In this document: positions 17,392 to 25,953 of the stretch, one piece after another
Numbering within the stretch: position 1 is the stretch's first letter
Layout: each line of letters begins with the position of its first letter
Assembly: GCF_001887355.1 (NCBI RefSeq)
Contig: NZ_MPIN01000006.1
Location: 248,001 to 312,000, forward strand
Source: Cystobacter ferrugineus
GTDB lineage: Bacteria > Myxococcota > Myxococcia > Myxococcales > Myxococcaceae
Length of the DNA stretch: 64,000 nucleotides
Direction: 5' to 3'
Made by a program: the position numbers and the translations under genes
Notes under the pieces: generated by a model
The model's input: only the letters and a program-made list of their open reading frames with translations
Database searches by the model: none
What the model was told of the DNA's origin: nothing

Positions 17392-19662
17392 ATGCGCCGA
17401 GCCAGGCCCGATGAGACATCCCCCGCCGTTCACCCCCGCCGATCGCGAGGCATGAGACTCGCCGCCTGGAGCCTGGTGGCGCTCAGCGCGAGCTGCGCGC
17501 CCGCCCCCAGCCCCGAGCAGGGCGAGACCGCGGAAAGCACCGCCCAGCCCCTGGCGACCAACCAGTACACCGTCCACTTCAAGACCTGGTCGGGCCACTA
17601 CCTCGTGGCCGACAAGGGCGGGGGGGCGGACCTGATGGCCTACAGCTCCCAGGCGCTGGAGTGGGAGACGTTCACCCTCACCGACCTCAACGGCGGCTCG
17701 CTCGTCAACGGTGACACGGTGACGCTGCAGAGCATCAGCAACCAGTACGGCTCGGCGCTCAATGGCGGCGGGAGCACCGTGCGCTTCACCGCCACCGCGC
17801 CTCAGTCCTGGGAGCAGTTCACCCTGCAGAAGCCCAACGGCACCGGCACCGTCGTCAGCGGCGACTCCATCGCCCTCAAGACGGTGGTGACGGGCCAGTA
17901 CATCTCCGCCGCCAACGCGGGCGGCTCCACGGTCTCGGCCGCGGGTGCCTCGGCCCGCGAGTGGGAGACGCTCACCCTGGCCATCACCGCCTCGGGGGGT
18001 GGTGGTACGGGAGGCCCGGACTTCGGCCCCAACGTCTTCGTCTTCGATCCCTCCATGTCGGCGGCGAGCATCCAGAGCCGGCTCGACCAGCTCTTCCAGC
18101 AGCAGGAAACCAACCAGTTCGGCAACCAGCGCTATGCGCTCTTCTTCAAGCCGGGCACCTACAACGTCGACGTGCGCGTGGGCTTCTACATGAGCGTGTT
18201 CGGGCTCGGTCAGTCGCCCGACAACGTCACCATCAACGGCGCGGTGCGCGCCAAGGCGGACTGGTTCAACGGCAACGCCACCCAGAACTTCTGGCGCGGC
18301 GCCGAGAACCTCTCCATCGTGCCCTCCAAGGACTCGAACACGGCGGTGTGGGCGGTGTCCCAGGCGACCACCATGCGCCGCATCCACATCAAGGGCTCCA
18401 TCAACCTCTGGGACAGCGTCTACCAGAACGCCTGGTCGAGCGGCGGGTTCATCGCGGACTCGAAGATCGACAACGTCATCAACTCCGGCACCCAGCAGCA
18501 GTTCCTCACGCGCAACACGAGCCTGAACAACTGGCAGGGCCAGAACTGGAACATGGTCTTCGTGGGCGATGAGCAGGCCCCGTCGGGCACCTGGCCCAAC
18601 CAGGTGTACACCGTCGTCGACACGACGCCGGTCATCCGGGAGAAGCCCTACCTCTTCATCGACGCCAACGGCGCCTACGCCGTACGCGTCCCCTCGCTGC
18701 GAACCAACAGCAAGGGCACCACGTGGAGCACCGGGACGACCGCGGGCACCACCCTCTCCATCGACAAGTTCCACGTCGCCCGCTCGGATCGGGACACGGC
18801 CGCCACGCTCAACGCCGCGCTCAGCGCGGGCAAGCACCTGCTGCTCACCCCGGGCATCTACCACCTGAGCAGCGCCCTGCAGGTGTCCAACCCCAACACC
18901 ATCATCCTCGGTCTGGGGCTCGCCACGCTCATTCCGGACCAAGGCACCGCCGCGATGAACGTCGCGGACGTGGACGGCGTGACCGTGGCCGGCGTGCTCT
19001 TCGACGCGGGCATCAACAACTCCGCCGTGCTGCTCTCGGTGGGCAACGCCCCGAACAGCGTGAGCCACGCGGCCAACCCCACGGCGCTCTTCGACGTGTC
19101 CTGCCGCGTGGGCGGCGCGCAGGCCGGCAACGCCACGGTGTGCGTCACCATCAACAGCAACGACGTGCTCATCGACAACATCTGGCTGTGGCGCGCCGAC
19201 CACGGCAATGGCGTGGGCTGGGACACCAACAAGGGCATCAACGGCATCATCGTCAACGGCAACAACGTGTCGGCCTACGGTCTGTTCTGCGAGCACTTCG
19301 AGGGCTACCAGACCCTGTGGAACGGCAACAACGGCCGCGTCTACTTCTACCAGTCGGAGATCCCCTACGACGTGCCCAACCAGAGCCGGTGGACGCACGA
19401 CGGGGTGAAGGGCTACGCGTCGTACAAGGTCGCCAACTCGGTGACGAACCATGACGCCCGGGGCCTGGGCATCTACTCCGTGTTCTACAACCCCGTCATC
19501 CTGGAGAACGCCATCGAGACGCCCACCACCCCCGGGGTGAAGTTCCAGCACATGATCACGGTGTTCCTCGGCTCCACCCCGGGCGCCGCGATCAACCACA
19601 TCATCAACGGCACGGGCGCCGCCGTCACCAACCAGAACATGGTGTCGAAGTCGTCCTACTAG
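17392..19662 (+). CDS. secreted lipoprotein with fascin-like beta-trefoil and parallel beta-helix (GH55/pectate-lyase-like fold)
   Basis: A 756-residue protein; GGAGG at 17382-17386 fixes the start. A twin-basic n-region (HPRRSRGMR), a short hydrophobic core and the lipobox LSASC indicate a lipoprotein. Residues about 55-205 have repeated TVHFKTWSGHYLVAD and WETFTL units, a fascin/actin-crosslinking-like beta-trefoil that may bind carbohydrate. The rest (about 220-756) is rich in Asn and Gly with strands such as YALFFKPGTYNVDVRVGF and LLTPGIYHLSSALQVSNPN, typical of two pectate-lyase-like beta-helices. Relatives are often labelled coagulation-factor 5/8 or adenylyl cyclase without proof. Likely a polysaccharide-acting surface protein; activity unknown. 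The upstream region has an inverted repeat AGAAC-aatcc-GTTCT near 17307. Confidence 0.75.
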   Translation: MRRARPDETSPAVHPRRSRGMRLAAWSLVALSASCAPAPSPEQGETAESTAQPLATNQYTVHFKTWSGHYLVADKGGGADLMAYSSQALEWETFTLTDLNGGSLVNGDTVTLQSISNQYGSALNGGGSTVRFTATAPQSWEQFTLQKPNGTGTVVSGDSIALKTVVTGQYISAANAGGSTVSAAGASAREWETLTLAITASGGGGTGGPDFGPNVFVFDPSMSAASIQSRLDQLFQQQETNQFGNQRYALFFKPGTYNVDVRVGFYMSVFGLGQSPDNVTINGAVRAKADWFNGNATQNFWRGAENLSIVPSKDSNTAVWAVSQATTMRRIHIKGSINLWDSVYQNAWSSGGFIADSKIDNVINSGTQQQFLTRNTSLNNWQGQNWNMVFVGDEQAPSGTWPNQVYTVVDTTPVIREKPYLFIDANGAYAVRVPSLRTNSKGTTWSTGTTAGTTLSIDKFHVARSDRDTAATLNAALSAGKHLLLTPGIYHLSSALQVSNPNTIILGLGLATLIPDQGTAAMNVADVDGVTVAGVLFDAGINNSAVLLSVGNAPNSVSHAANPTALFDVSCRVGGAQAGNATVCVTINSNDVLIDNIWLWRADHGNGVGWDTNKGINGIIVNGNNVSAYGLFCEHFEGYQTLWNGNNGRVYFYQSEIPYDVPNQSRWTHDGVKGYASYKVANSVTNHDARGLGIYSVFYNPVILENAIETPTTPGVKFQHMITVFLGSTPGAAINHIINGTGAAVTNQNMVSKSSY

Positions 19663-19823
19663 CTCCGGAAGCTGGTTGACGACGCAGGGAGTCATATGGG
19701 TCATTCCAACCATTCCGGGTGTCCTGGAGACGATGGACGACGGAAGCGGCCTTGCTCTGAACGCGCGCTCCGTCCAATCCTCCTCGCCCCCCGCGCGGTG
19801 CGGGGCTTCACTCAGGAGGACCC

Positions 19824-20279
19824 ATGCCCAAGGCGATTCCCGACGGATATCACTCCCTGACGCCCTATCTCTCACTGAGCGACGCCGCGAAGGCCGTCGA
19901 GTTCTACAAGGCGGCCCTCGGCGCGGTCGAGCTGTACAGGCTGCCGATGCCGGGCGGGAAGATTGCTCACGGCGAGCTCCAGATTGGCGACTCGCGGCTC
20001 ATGTACGCGGACGAGATGCCCGACTGGGGCAACAAGAGCGCGAAGAGCTACGGCGGCACGCCGGTGGGACTCTGTATCTACACCGAGAACGTGGAAGCGC
20101 TCGCCGAGCGCTTCGTGAAGGCCGGCGGAAAGGTCGTGCGCCCACTGGAGAACCAGTTCTACGGCGACCGCTCGGGCCAGTTCGAGGATCCCGAGGGCTA
20201 CAAGTGGACGCTCGCGCAACACGTCGAGGACGTGTCGCCCGAGGAGATGCAGCGCCGCATGGCGAAGATGGGCGGGTAG
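19824..20279 (+). CDS. VOC-family protein (PhnB/glyoxalase-like)
   Basis: A 151-residue protein preceded by AGGAGGA. The sequence SLTPYLSLSDAAKAVEFYKAA, then VGLCIYTENVEALAERFVKAGG and FYGDRSGQFEDPEGYKW shows the paired beta-alpha-beta-beta-beta modules of the vicinal oxygen chelate superfamily, closest to the PhnB-like branch, many of which lack demonstrated activity. The ending with EEMQRRMAKM is also usual for that branch. It appears monocistronic and converges with the FMN reductase gene. Confidence 0.85.
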   Translation: MPKAIPDGYHSLTPYLSLSDAAKAVEFYKAALGAVELYRLPMPGGKIAHGELQIGDSRLMYADEMPDWGNKSAKSYGGTPVGLCIYTENVEALAERFVKAGGKVVRPLENQFYGDRSGQFEDPEGYKWTLAQHVEDVSPEEMQRRMAKMGG

Positions 20280-20319
20280 AAAACCCCGTCACCCGGGCCT
20301 GCCCTCCTGGAGGCTCGTG

Positions 20320-20880
20320 TCACTTCTCGCGCAGCGGCTTCAACGCACCACCCCAGGCGATGACCTGATCGAACAGGGCGTGGACCGACTTCTCATGGTG
20401 GGGTGCTGGCGCGAAGGTGCTGTAGTGCTCGAAGTCGGTGCGAAGCGAGAGCATGACCTGGGCGCGGACGTCGGCGACCTGCAGTTCACCCATGACCAGA
20501 CGCAGTTGCTCCACCGCGCGAGTTCCCCCGGCGCTGCCGTAGCCGACGAACCCGGCCGCTTTGTTGTTCCACTCCTTGTACAGGTAGTCGATCGCGTTCT
20601 TGAGCGCGCCGGATATCCCGTGGTTGTACTCGGGCGTCACGAAGACGTAGGCGTCGAAGGAGTCGATCTTCGCGGCCCAGGCCAGGGTGTGCGGCCGCGT
20701 GTACTGCCCCAGGGAGGGTGGCATCGGCTCGTCGAGGAGCGGCAGGTTGAAGTCCTGGATGTCCACGAGCTCGAACTCGGCGTCGCCGCGCTTCTTCGCG
20801 AGTTCGTGGACCCAGCGGGCCACGGCCTCGCCCTTGCGGCCCGGACGCGTGCTTCCGATGATGATGGCCACCTTGAGCAT
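20320..20880 (-). CDS. NADPH-dependent FMN reductase
   Basis: A 186-residue flavodoxin-fold protein. The start at 20880 (MLKVAIIIGSTRPGRKGEA) is preferred because it places the FMN phosphate loop GSTRPGR at the N-terminus, with AGGAGA upstream. Further signatures are FVTPEYNHGISGALKNAIDYL and GFVGYGSAGGTRAVEQL. Such enzymes reduce FMN, quinones, chromate or azo compounds with NADPH. No operon partner is seen. Confidence 0.9.
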   Translation of the reverse strand: MLKVAIIIGSTRPGRKGEAVARWVHELAKKRGDAEFELVDIQDFNLPLLDEPMPPSLGQYTRPHTLAWAAKIDSFDAYVFVTPEYNHGISGALKNAIDYLYKEWNNKAAGFVGYGSAGGTRAVEQLRLVMGELQVADVRAQVMLSLRTDFEHYSTFAPAPHHEKSVHALFDQVIAWGGALKPLREK

Positions 20881-21284
20881 GGTTCGCTGTTCTCCTGGAG
20901 AAGGTTGGGTGCGGCACGTCCTCCGGTGCATACCACTCCGAGGGAGTCGCCGGCGGAGCAGCGCTCATGCCTTGTGACGAGAAGAACTCGGTGCGCGACC
21001 AGATGTTGCTCGAAGGCAATGTGGAGCCCTCGAGTGTCTGGTCAGCCACGGTGCATACACATGGCCGTGTGTTTCTGGACATGAGCCGGTCACTGCCATA
21101 AGTAAACGACCGTGTACATGCCCGCGCCCATCGAGCCCAGGAAATCGACGCGCCAGCTCGAGGCCGAGCACACGCCTCATCAACTGGAAGCCATTGCCCA
21201 TCCTGCCGGCCGCGGCCGTCCACACGAAGAAGCCGCCGCTATGGACATTCGAGCCGGGGGCGTCGGCAAGAGGAGTACAGACAA
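20881..21284. other. 404-nt intergenic region without recognised gene
   Basis: This gap separates the FMN reductase and the Gfo/Idh/MocA gene starts, which are divergent. Frames on both strands read through parts of it, but none has convincing composition or family signatures. An imperfect inverted repeat CACA-tggccg-TGTG lies near 21045-21065 and may be an operator. AAGAGGAGT at the right end is the ribosome binding site of the next gene. Confidence 0.4.
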
Positions 21285-22436
21285 ATGATCGGAACGAAGA
21301 CGCGCGCGGGCAAGCTGCGCGTGGGGATCATCAGCGCGAACTGGGGCGCCAGGACCCACCTGCCCGCCTGGCGGATGCTGGGCGATGACGTGGAGGTGAC
21401 GGCGATCTGCACCTCGCGGCGGGAGACGGCCGAGGCGGCGGCCAAGGAATACGGCATCGCACGGCCGTTCTGGAGCTACGAGGAGATGAGCGCCGACCCG
21501 GACATCGACGTGATCGACGCCGGGACCAGCCCCGTCCTGCGGGAGAAGCTGATGACGGCGGCGTTGAATGGCGGCAAGCACGTCTTCAACCAACTGCCGT
21601 TCGCACCGTCTCTGGAGGCCGCCGAGCGCCTGGTGAGGCTTCAGCGTGAGAAGGGCGCCACCGGCGCGGTGGCGGCCAGCGTGGTGGGCCTGCCACACCT
21701 GGCACTGATGAAGGAGATGATCGACGAGGGCTACCTCGGCGAGGTCTTTCAAGTGCACTGCCACTGGCAGATGAGCTACTTCCTGCCGGTCATCCCCGCC
21801 TTCCCCTACACCTGGTTCGGAAAGGCCGGCCACGGGGTCAGCGTCACCCGCAATCACGGCTCGCACATGCTGCACGCCCTGCGGCACGTGTTCGGCCGGA
21901 TCGAAGCGGTGGTCGGCCGGATGGAGACCCAGCTCAAGACCTGGGAGCTCTCGCCGGGCGAGACCATGAAGGTGGAGACCGACGACACGTGTCACGCGCT
22001 CCTGCGCTTCGCCAGCGGCGCCATGGGCACGCTGGCCACGTCGTGGACCGCGGTGGACAACCCGGGCTTCTGGATCGAAGCGTTCGGCAGCAAGGGGCGA
22101 CTGCGTCTGGATGCTCTCCGCTATCCGGGCGCCGCGACGGCCAGGCTGTATGCCGCGAAGGCCGCCCTGGGCATGATGGCGCCTCAGGGTCAGGAAGTGC
22201 CGGTGCCCGAGCGCCTGTTCACGGTACGGGGCAAGGTGATCGACCCGAGGGGAGACCCCTCGGCGAACGAGCAGCTGCTGTCGATGGCGCGTCTGTTCGA
22301 CGCTTTCGCGACGACGCTCGGGAACGGCGGCGAACCGCTCGCCAGCTTCGACCGGGCACTCGAGGTGGAGCGGGTGATTGGCGCGCTCTACGAGTCGAAC
22401 GTGCGCAAGGCGTGGGTCGAGCCCGCCGCGGGCTGA
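21285..22436 (+). CDS. Gfo/Idh/MocA-family oxidoreductase with altered EKP motif
   Basis: A 383-residue protein with AGGAG upstream. The N-terminal Rossmann fold (LRVGIISANWGARTHLPAWR) and the C-terminal alpha/beta sheet domain identify the family of NAD(P)-dependent sugar/inositol dehydrogenases. Usually a conserved EKP supplies the catalytic Lys. The aligned stretch here is GGKHVFNQLPFA, so Glu-Lys is replaced by Gln-Leu. The downstream His in NHGSHMLHAL remains. This argues for a changed reaction or a non-catalytic role. Its substrate cannot be read from context. Confidence 0.85.
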   Translation: MIGTKTRAGKLRVGIISANWGARTHLPAWRMLGDDVEVTAICTSRRETAEAAAKEYGIARPFWSYEEMSADPDIDVIDAGTSPVLREKLMTAALNGGKHVFNQLPFAPSLEAAERLVRLQREKGATGAVAASVVGLPHLALMKEMIDEGYLGEVFQVHCHWQMSYFLPVIPAFPYTWFGKAGHGVSVTRNHGSHMLHALRHVFGRIEAVVGRMETQLKTWELSPGETMKVETDDTCHALLRFASGAMGTLATSWTAVDNPGFWIEAFGSKGRLRLDALRYPGAATARLYAAKAALGMMAPQGQEVPVPERLFTVRGKVIDPRGDPSANEQLLSMARLFDAFATTLGNGGEPLASFDRALEVERVIGALYESNVRKAWVEPAAG

Positions 22437-22485
22437 AGCCACCCTTCCAGCCACGGACCCAGTCCCCCTGTCTTGCTTGGGCCGC

Positions 22486-23904
22486 TCAGAAGCCGAGCGC
22501 GGGCAGGGGCGGCAAGGGCTCGGCATGCTCCAGGGCCCGTTCCACTTCATCAGCGTAGCGCCGCAACAGCGGCAGGCGCGAGGAGCCGCCCAGGGCCGAC
22601 TCGGTGTCCATGCGCACCTGATGGAGCACCTCGCGGGTAGCCCGCTGGTCCTGCTCCCGCCTGGCCCTCAGCCCCACCTCTCCGGCCAGCCGCAGCAACC
22701 GCAGCACCACGGCCGACTCTCCGGCGCCGTAGCGGCTTATCTGCTCGGTGGCCAGCAGGAGGTAGTCCCCCAGTTCCAGCGCGGGGAGGAAGACGCGCGG
22801 ACGGCCCTCGGGATCCGCCAGGACGCGGGGCCCCTGCCGCAGCGCGCACAGCTCGCACAGCAGGACGGTGAGCTGGTCCAGGGACTCCACCGCCGTGGAC
22901 GGGTCGTTGATGCCCGGAGAGAGAGCCTTGATGGCCACGTCCACGAGTTGCCGCACCCCGAGCGCCAGATCCCTGTCCGGCTCGCGCCAGGGGCCGATGA
23001 GCACGGTGCGCTCCACGGCCCGCTCCATGGGCGAGTCCTCCTCGAGGGCTCCCCTCTCCGAGAGCACCCGGCCGAGCCGCCCGCCCCGCACCACGGGCTC
23101 GCCAATGACCACGTCCACGTGGATGACGAGCTCGCGGGCCTCGGCCAGCCGCAGCAGCGCCCGCGCGTCGATGTCCACCACGAAGCCGGAGGAAGGAGAG
23201 GACACGGGCCGCCACGTGCCGGAGTGGGCTGGGGCGGAGAGGGGCTGCTCCACGTCGAGGCGGCGTCGCCGGTCCAGCCTGTGCGCCACCTTCAGGGAGT
23301 ACGCCTTCGTCTGGCGGACGATCTGCTCGGCACGAACCAGGGCGAGCGTGGACGTCGTCTGGAAGATCAGGGCCATGCCGCAGCAGACGAGCAGCAGCAT
23401 GGCGATGGAGAGCGCCGGACGGGGCGCCACACCAGGGTCTTCCACGAAGCCGAACGCGTACATGCCGACCAGGCAGTAGACAACCGTGGCCACGAACGTG
23501 GGGATGAGGATGCGGAAGCCCAGGCCGTGCATGAAGAGGCGCAACAGGCGCGGGGAGTACTGGCTGGCGATGTTCTGCAGCACCAACAACGATAGCGACA
23601 GGGCGATGCTCAGGATGGTGAGCACCACCCCCAACACCGAACCGAGGCCCGCCCGTGCTTGCTGGACGGAGGTGCGCCAGGCCAGGCCCCGCAACAGCCA
23701 GTGGTTGGTGTCGAGGGGGTTGACCACGAAGAACCCGGCCAGCCCGGCTCCCAGCACCGCTCCCACGGCGGGCAACAGCCACACGCTGTTGCGTGCCCAT
23801 ACCTGGCTCCGCAGGTGCTCGTTCCGGAACCCGGTGGGCCGCGGTCTCACGGAAGGCGCCCGCCAGCCGCGAGGGGCGGGCGCCGCTCCCACGTTCATCC
23901 CCAC
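22486..23904 (-). CDS. DUF2254 integral membrane protein
   Basis: A 472-residue protein. Four hydrophobic segments lie near residues 40-65, 85-115, 130-155 and 165-190 (for example SVWLLPAVGAVLGAGLAGFF). They are followed by SQYSPRLLRLFM between the second and third, and by a large soluble domain with KALSPGINDPSTAVESLDQL, the hallmark of DUF2254. Function of the family is not established; some members are described as predicted membrane stress or channel-like proteins. It follows the DUF4142 gene by 6 nt on the same strand and is surely in one operon with it. Confidence 0.88.
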   Translation of the reverse strand: MGMNVGAAPAPRGWRAPSVRPRPTGFRNEHLRSQVWARNSVWLLPAVGAVLGAGLAGFFVVNPLDTNHWLLRGLAWRTSVQQARAGLGSVLGVVLTILSIALSLSLLVLQNIASQYSPRLLRLFMHGLGFRILIPTFVATVVYCLVGMYAFGFVEDPGVAPRPALSIAMLLLVCCGMALIFQTTSTLALVRAEQIVRQTKAYSLKVAHRLDRRRRLDVEQPLSAPAHSGTWRPVSSPSSGFVVDIDARALLRLAEARELVIHVDVVIGEPVVRGGRLGRVLSERGALEEDSPMERAVERTVLIGPWREPDRDLALGVRQLVDVAIKALSPGINDPSTAVESLDQLTVLLCELCALRQGPRVLADPEGRPRVFLPALELGDYLLLATEQISRYGAGESAVVLRLLRLAGEVGLRARREQDQRATREVLHQVRMDTESALGGSSRLPLLRRYADEVERALEHAEPLPPLPALGF

Positions 23905-23910
23905 GGGCGC

Positions 23911-24570
23911 TCACTCCCCCAGGGAGCCCTTGAGCGACTCGGCCCGCTGCTCGTGGCTGTTGAGCACCGGCGCGGTCCTCGAGAGGAACACGGCCAGCGT
24001 CGCGTCATCGCGGTATTTGTCCAGACCCTCTTCGACGAGTTTCCCGCCTTGCTTCTGCTCCTTGCGCACCTCGTCCAGGAAGGCCCTGTCGAACTCGCTG
24101 CCGCTCAGGCCCGCCAACTGGTCGCGCCTCTCGATGAACGCATCCACCTGCTTGTCGAGCTTCTTGTCGTACCGCCCGGCACCCTTCTCGATGCCCTTCT
24201 GCGCACCCTCGAAGCCCGCGCCACCGACCCCCCGCTGCTCCCAGCCCAGGTCCAGCACGGCCAACGAGAAGGCCTTGGTCCGGGCCAGGGCCTCCAGGTC
24301 CGCCTGGTTCCGCTGATGCTCTCGGATCAGCTCCCGTGCGAAGCGCCTCACCTCGGGGTTGTTGGACTTGCTCAGGGCGAGCTGGCCCATCGCGATCTGC
24401 CCCTGATTCAACAGGACGACCTGGTCGGCGAAGCGGGCCTTCTCCGCGACGGCCTCACCCATCTTCTCGGCCTGGTGGCGTGCCTGTTTTTCCTCGCTGT
24501 GGGCACAGCCAACGCTCATGCCCATGACCGCCAGCAGCCCCGCGCTCCACAACCATCGACGCATTCTCAT
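23911..24570 (-). CDS. DUF4142 (ferritin-like helical) lipoprotein
   Basis: A 219-residue protein. The start at 24570 has GGAGG 10 nt upstream. The signal peptide ends in a lipobox MSVGC. The mature part is helical with NQGQIAMGQLALSKSNNPEV, REHQRNQADLEAL and FDRAFLDEVRKEQKQG, a DUF4142 pattern (four-helix, ferritin-like, outer-membrane or periplasmic). Family members are common in stress regulons, with no proven chemistry. It is co-transcribed with the DUF2254 gene 6 nt downstream. Confidence 0.85.
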   Translation of the reverse strand: MRMRRWLWSAGLLAVMGMSVGCAHSEEKQARHQAEKMGEAVAEKARFADQVVLLNQGQIAMGQLALSKSNNPEVRRFARELIREHQRNQADLEALARTKAFSLAVLDLGWEQRGVGGAGFEGAQKGIEKGAGRYDKKLDKQVDAFIERRDQLAGLSGSEFDRAFLDEVRKEQKQGGKLVEEGLDKYRDDATLAVFLSRTAPVLNSHEQRAESLKGSLGE

Positions 24571-24629
24571 GTCTTCAGAACCTCCTCCGCTCCCATGGAT
24601 GCCGCAAAACTGGGGCGTGGGGTGGAGGC

Positions 24630-24896
24630 TCACAAGTGCCATGGGCAGGCGGCGCGGCGGGGGCCCGGCAAGGACGGGCTCACTTCATCGAGCACCAGGC
24701 TTCGTCTCCGCCGGAGCCAGGAAGTGAGCAGGTTCTGCTGGAGCAATGTCCGGAGATCGATCTTCCCGACGCGGTAGTCGATAGTCAGGAGCTCGAGCGC
24801 ACGCTCGTGTCCGGCGAGCGCCTTCTCCAGGACCACGTCGTCGCAGAGCCTCACCAGCTTGCCGAAGAGACGCCGCGCGTCCTCGTCCCGCCCCAC
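24630..24896 (-). CDS. 88-aa ORF, possibly a remnant of an outer-membrane efflux (TolC-like) protein
   Basis: A GTG-initiated frame between the membrane protein gene upstream (44-nt gap) and the DUF4142 gene. The middle segment ALELLTIDYRVGKIDLRTLL resembles the repeated TolC motif (Y-x-x-G-x-I-x-L-x-x-L-L), but only one such unit is present and there is no signal peptide. It may be a decayed C-terminal fragment, or a small helical protein of unknown role. Codon bias is compatible with coding, but this is weak evidence in DNA of this GC. Confidence 0.4.
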   Translation of the reverse strand: MGRDEDARRLFGKLVRLCDDVVLEKALAGHERALELLTIDYRVGKIDLRTLLQQNLLTSWLRRRRSLVLDEVSPSLPGPRRAACPWHL

Positions 24897-24939
24897 GCTA
24901 CCGCTCGGTCCCTGGTTCGCCGCGTGGGGATGCGCCAGG

Positions 24940-25689
24940 TCAGGGGTGCTCGACGGCGAGCTCCTCGCGGTGTCGCAGGCAGATGGAGCTGCTCAGCATC
25001 GCGAGGCCAATCGGCAAGGTGAAGAGGCACTCCTTCCAGGAACCACCGAGCAACATCAGCGACCCCAACAGAATGCCGACGCTGCCCATCAGCCCGAGTG
25101 CCCCATTGCAGAGGGACTTCAGCCACCGCAGCCGATACCGTTCCGCCAGGGCGGACACGACGGCCGGGAGGAACATCACCCCCGCCAGAATCACCAGACC
25201 GTCGAGGTAGCTCCACCAGTTGCCCGTACTGGTGACCGCCAGCATCGTGGGCGGCCAGAGAGCGCTCATCGCGGCCAGCCTCACGCCCCAGCGAGATGCG
25301 CGGGACAGCACCCGCGGCGAGAACCCGCGCATCCGCTCCAGCACCTCTGGGGGAACCTCGAGCGCATAGGGATAGCCGAGAGACAGGAGCGCCTCCAGCG
25401 CCGCGGGGCGCACCTCGCGCCCATCCTTGCCGTGCAGTCCCCCCAGCGCCTCGTCCCGCAGGAGGTGCAGCAACTGGTCCGCCCGCTCGCGTGGGGACTC
25501 TCCTTCCGCGAGGGGTCCCGAGACGCGGGCCAGGAGCTCATCCACGTCTCCGAGCGTCACGCCCGGAGAGGCCACCGTGTCCACCCACTTCCGTAGAGGG
25601 AGCGCTCTCGGACCGGACTCCACGGAGGCCAGCTCCGGAAGGGCGCTCTCCTCGGAACGGGCGGGGGCGGCGGCTCGGGTGCGCTCCAT
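24940..25689 (-). CDS. hypothetical membrane protein
   Basis: A 249-residue protein that I cannot assign. Residues 1-130 are soluble and acidic, with a helical LGDVDELLARVSGPLAEGE segment and an RPAALEALLSLGYPYALEVP stretch. The C-terminal 110 residues hold three or four hydrophobic helices (for example YLDGLVILAGVMFLPAVVSA and LMGSVGILLGSLMLLGG). It may be the first gene of a run with the 88-aa ORF, DUF4142 and DUF2254 genes. The 264 nt to the ABC transporter start hold the divergent promoters. Confidence 0.65.
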   Translation of the reverse strand: MERTRAAAPARSEESALPELASVESGPRALPLRKWVDTVASPGVTLGDVDELLARVSGPLAEGESPRERADQLLHLLRDEALGGLHGKDGREVRPAALEALLSLGYPYALEVPPEVLERMRGFSPRVLSRASRWGVRLAAMSALWPPTMLAVTSTGNWWSYLDGLVILAGVMFLPAVVSALAERYRLRWLKSLCNGALGLMGSVGILLGSLMLLGGSWKECLFTLPIGLAMLSSSICLRHREELAVEHP

Positions 25690-25953
25690 GACCCAGTCGA
25701 GTCTAACGCGACTTCCCGCCGCCGTCGCCTCGGGCCGGGACGAACTCCTTGTCGGCTCGGTTCCAGTGCGGGGGCCGCGCGATGGCCGCGATGAACGCCT
25801 CGGGCAAGCCGTTGATTGCTGGAGCGACCCCTCCGCCCCCGCGTCGATCGTTGCTTGTTGGGCTTTCCCCTCCCCCAGGCTAGGCTGCGTGCCCCCACTC
25901 GTGCCGCCCTCCCCCTGGGTGCGGCGCCTCCAGCCCGTATGCGGGAGATGCCC

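Noticed and set aside
17341-19875. Open frame of about 840 codons opposite the beta-helix lipoprotein
   Set aside because: Low-complexity Val/Asp/Gly/His-rich translation, no start context, and the plus strand encodes a coherent exported protein.
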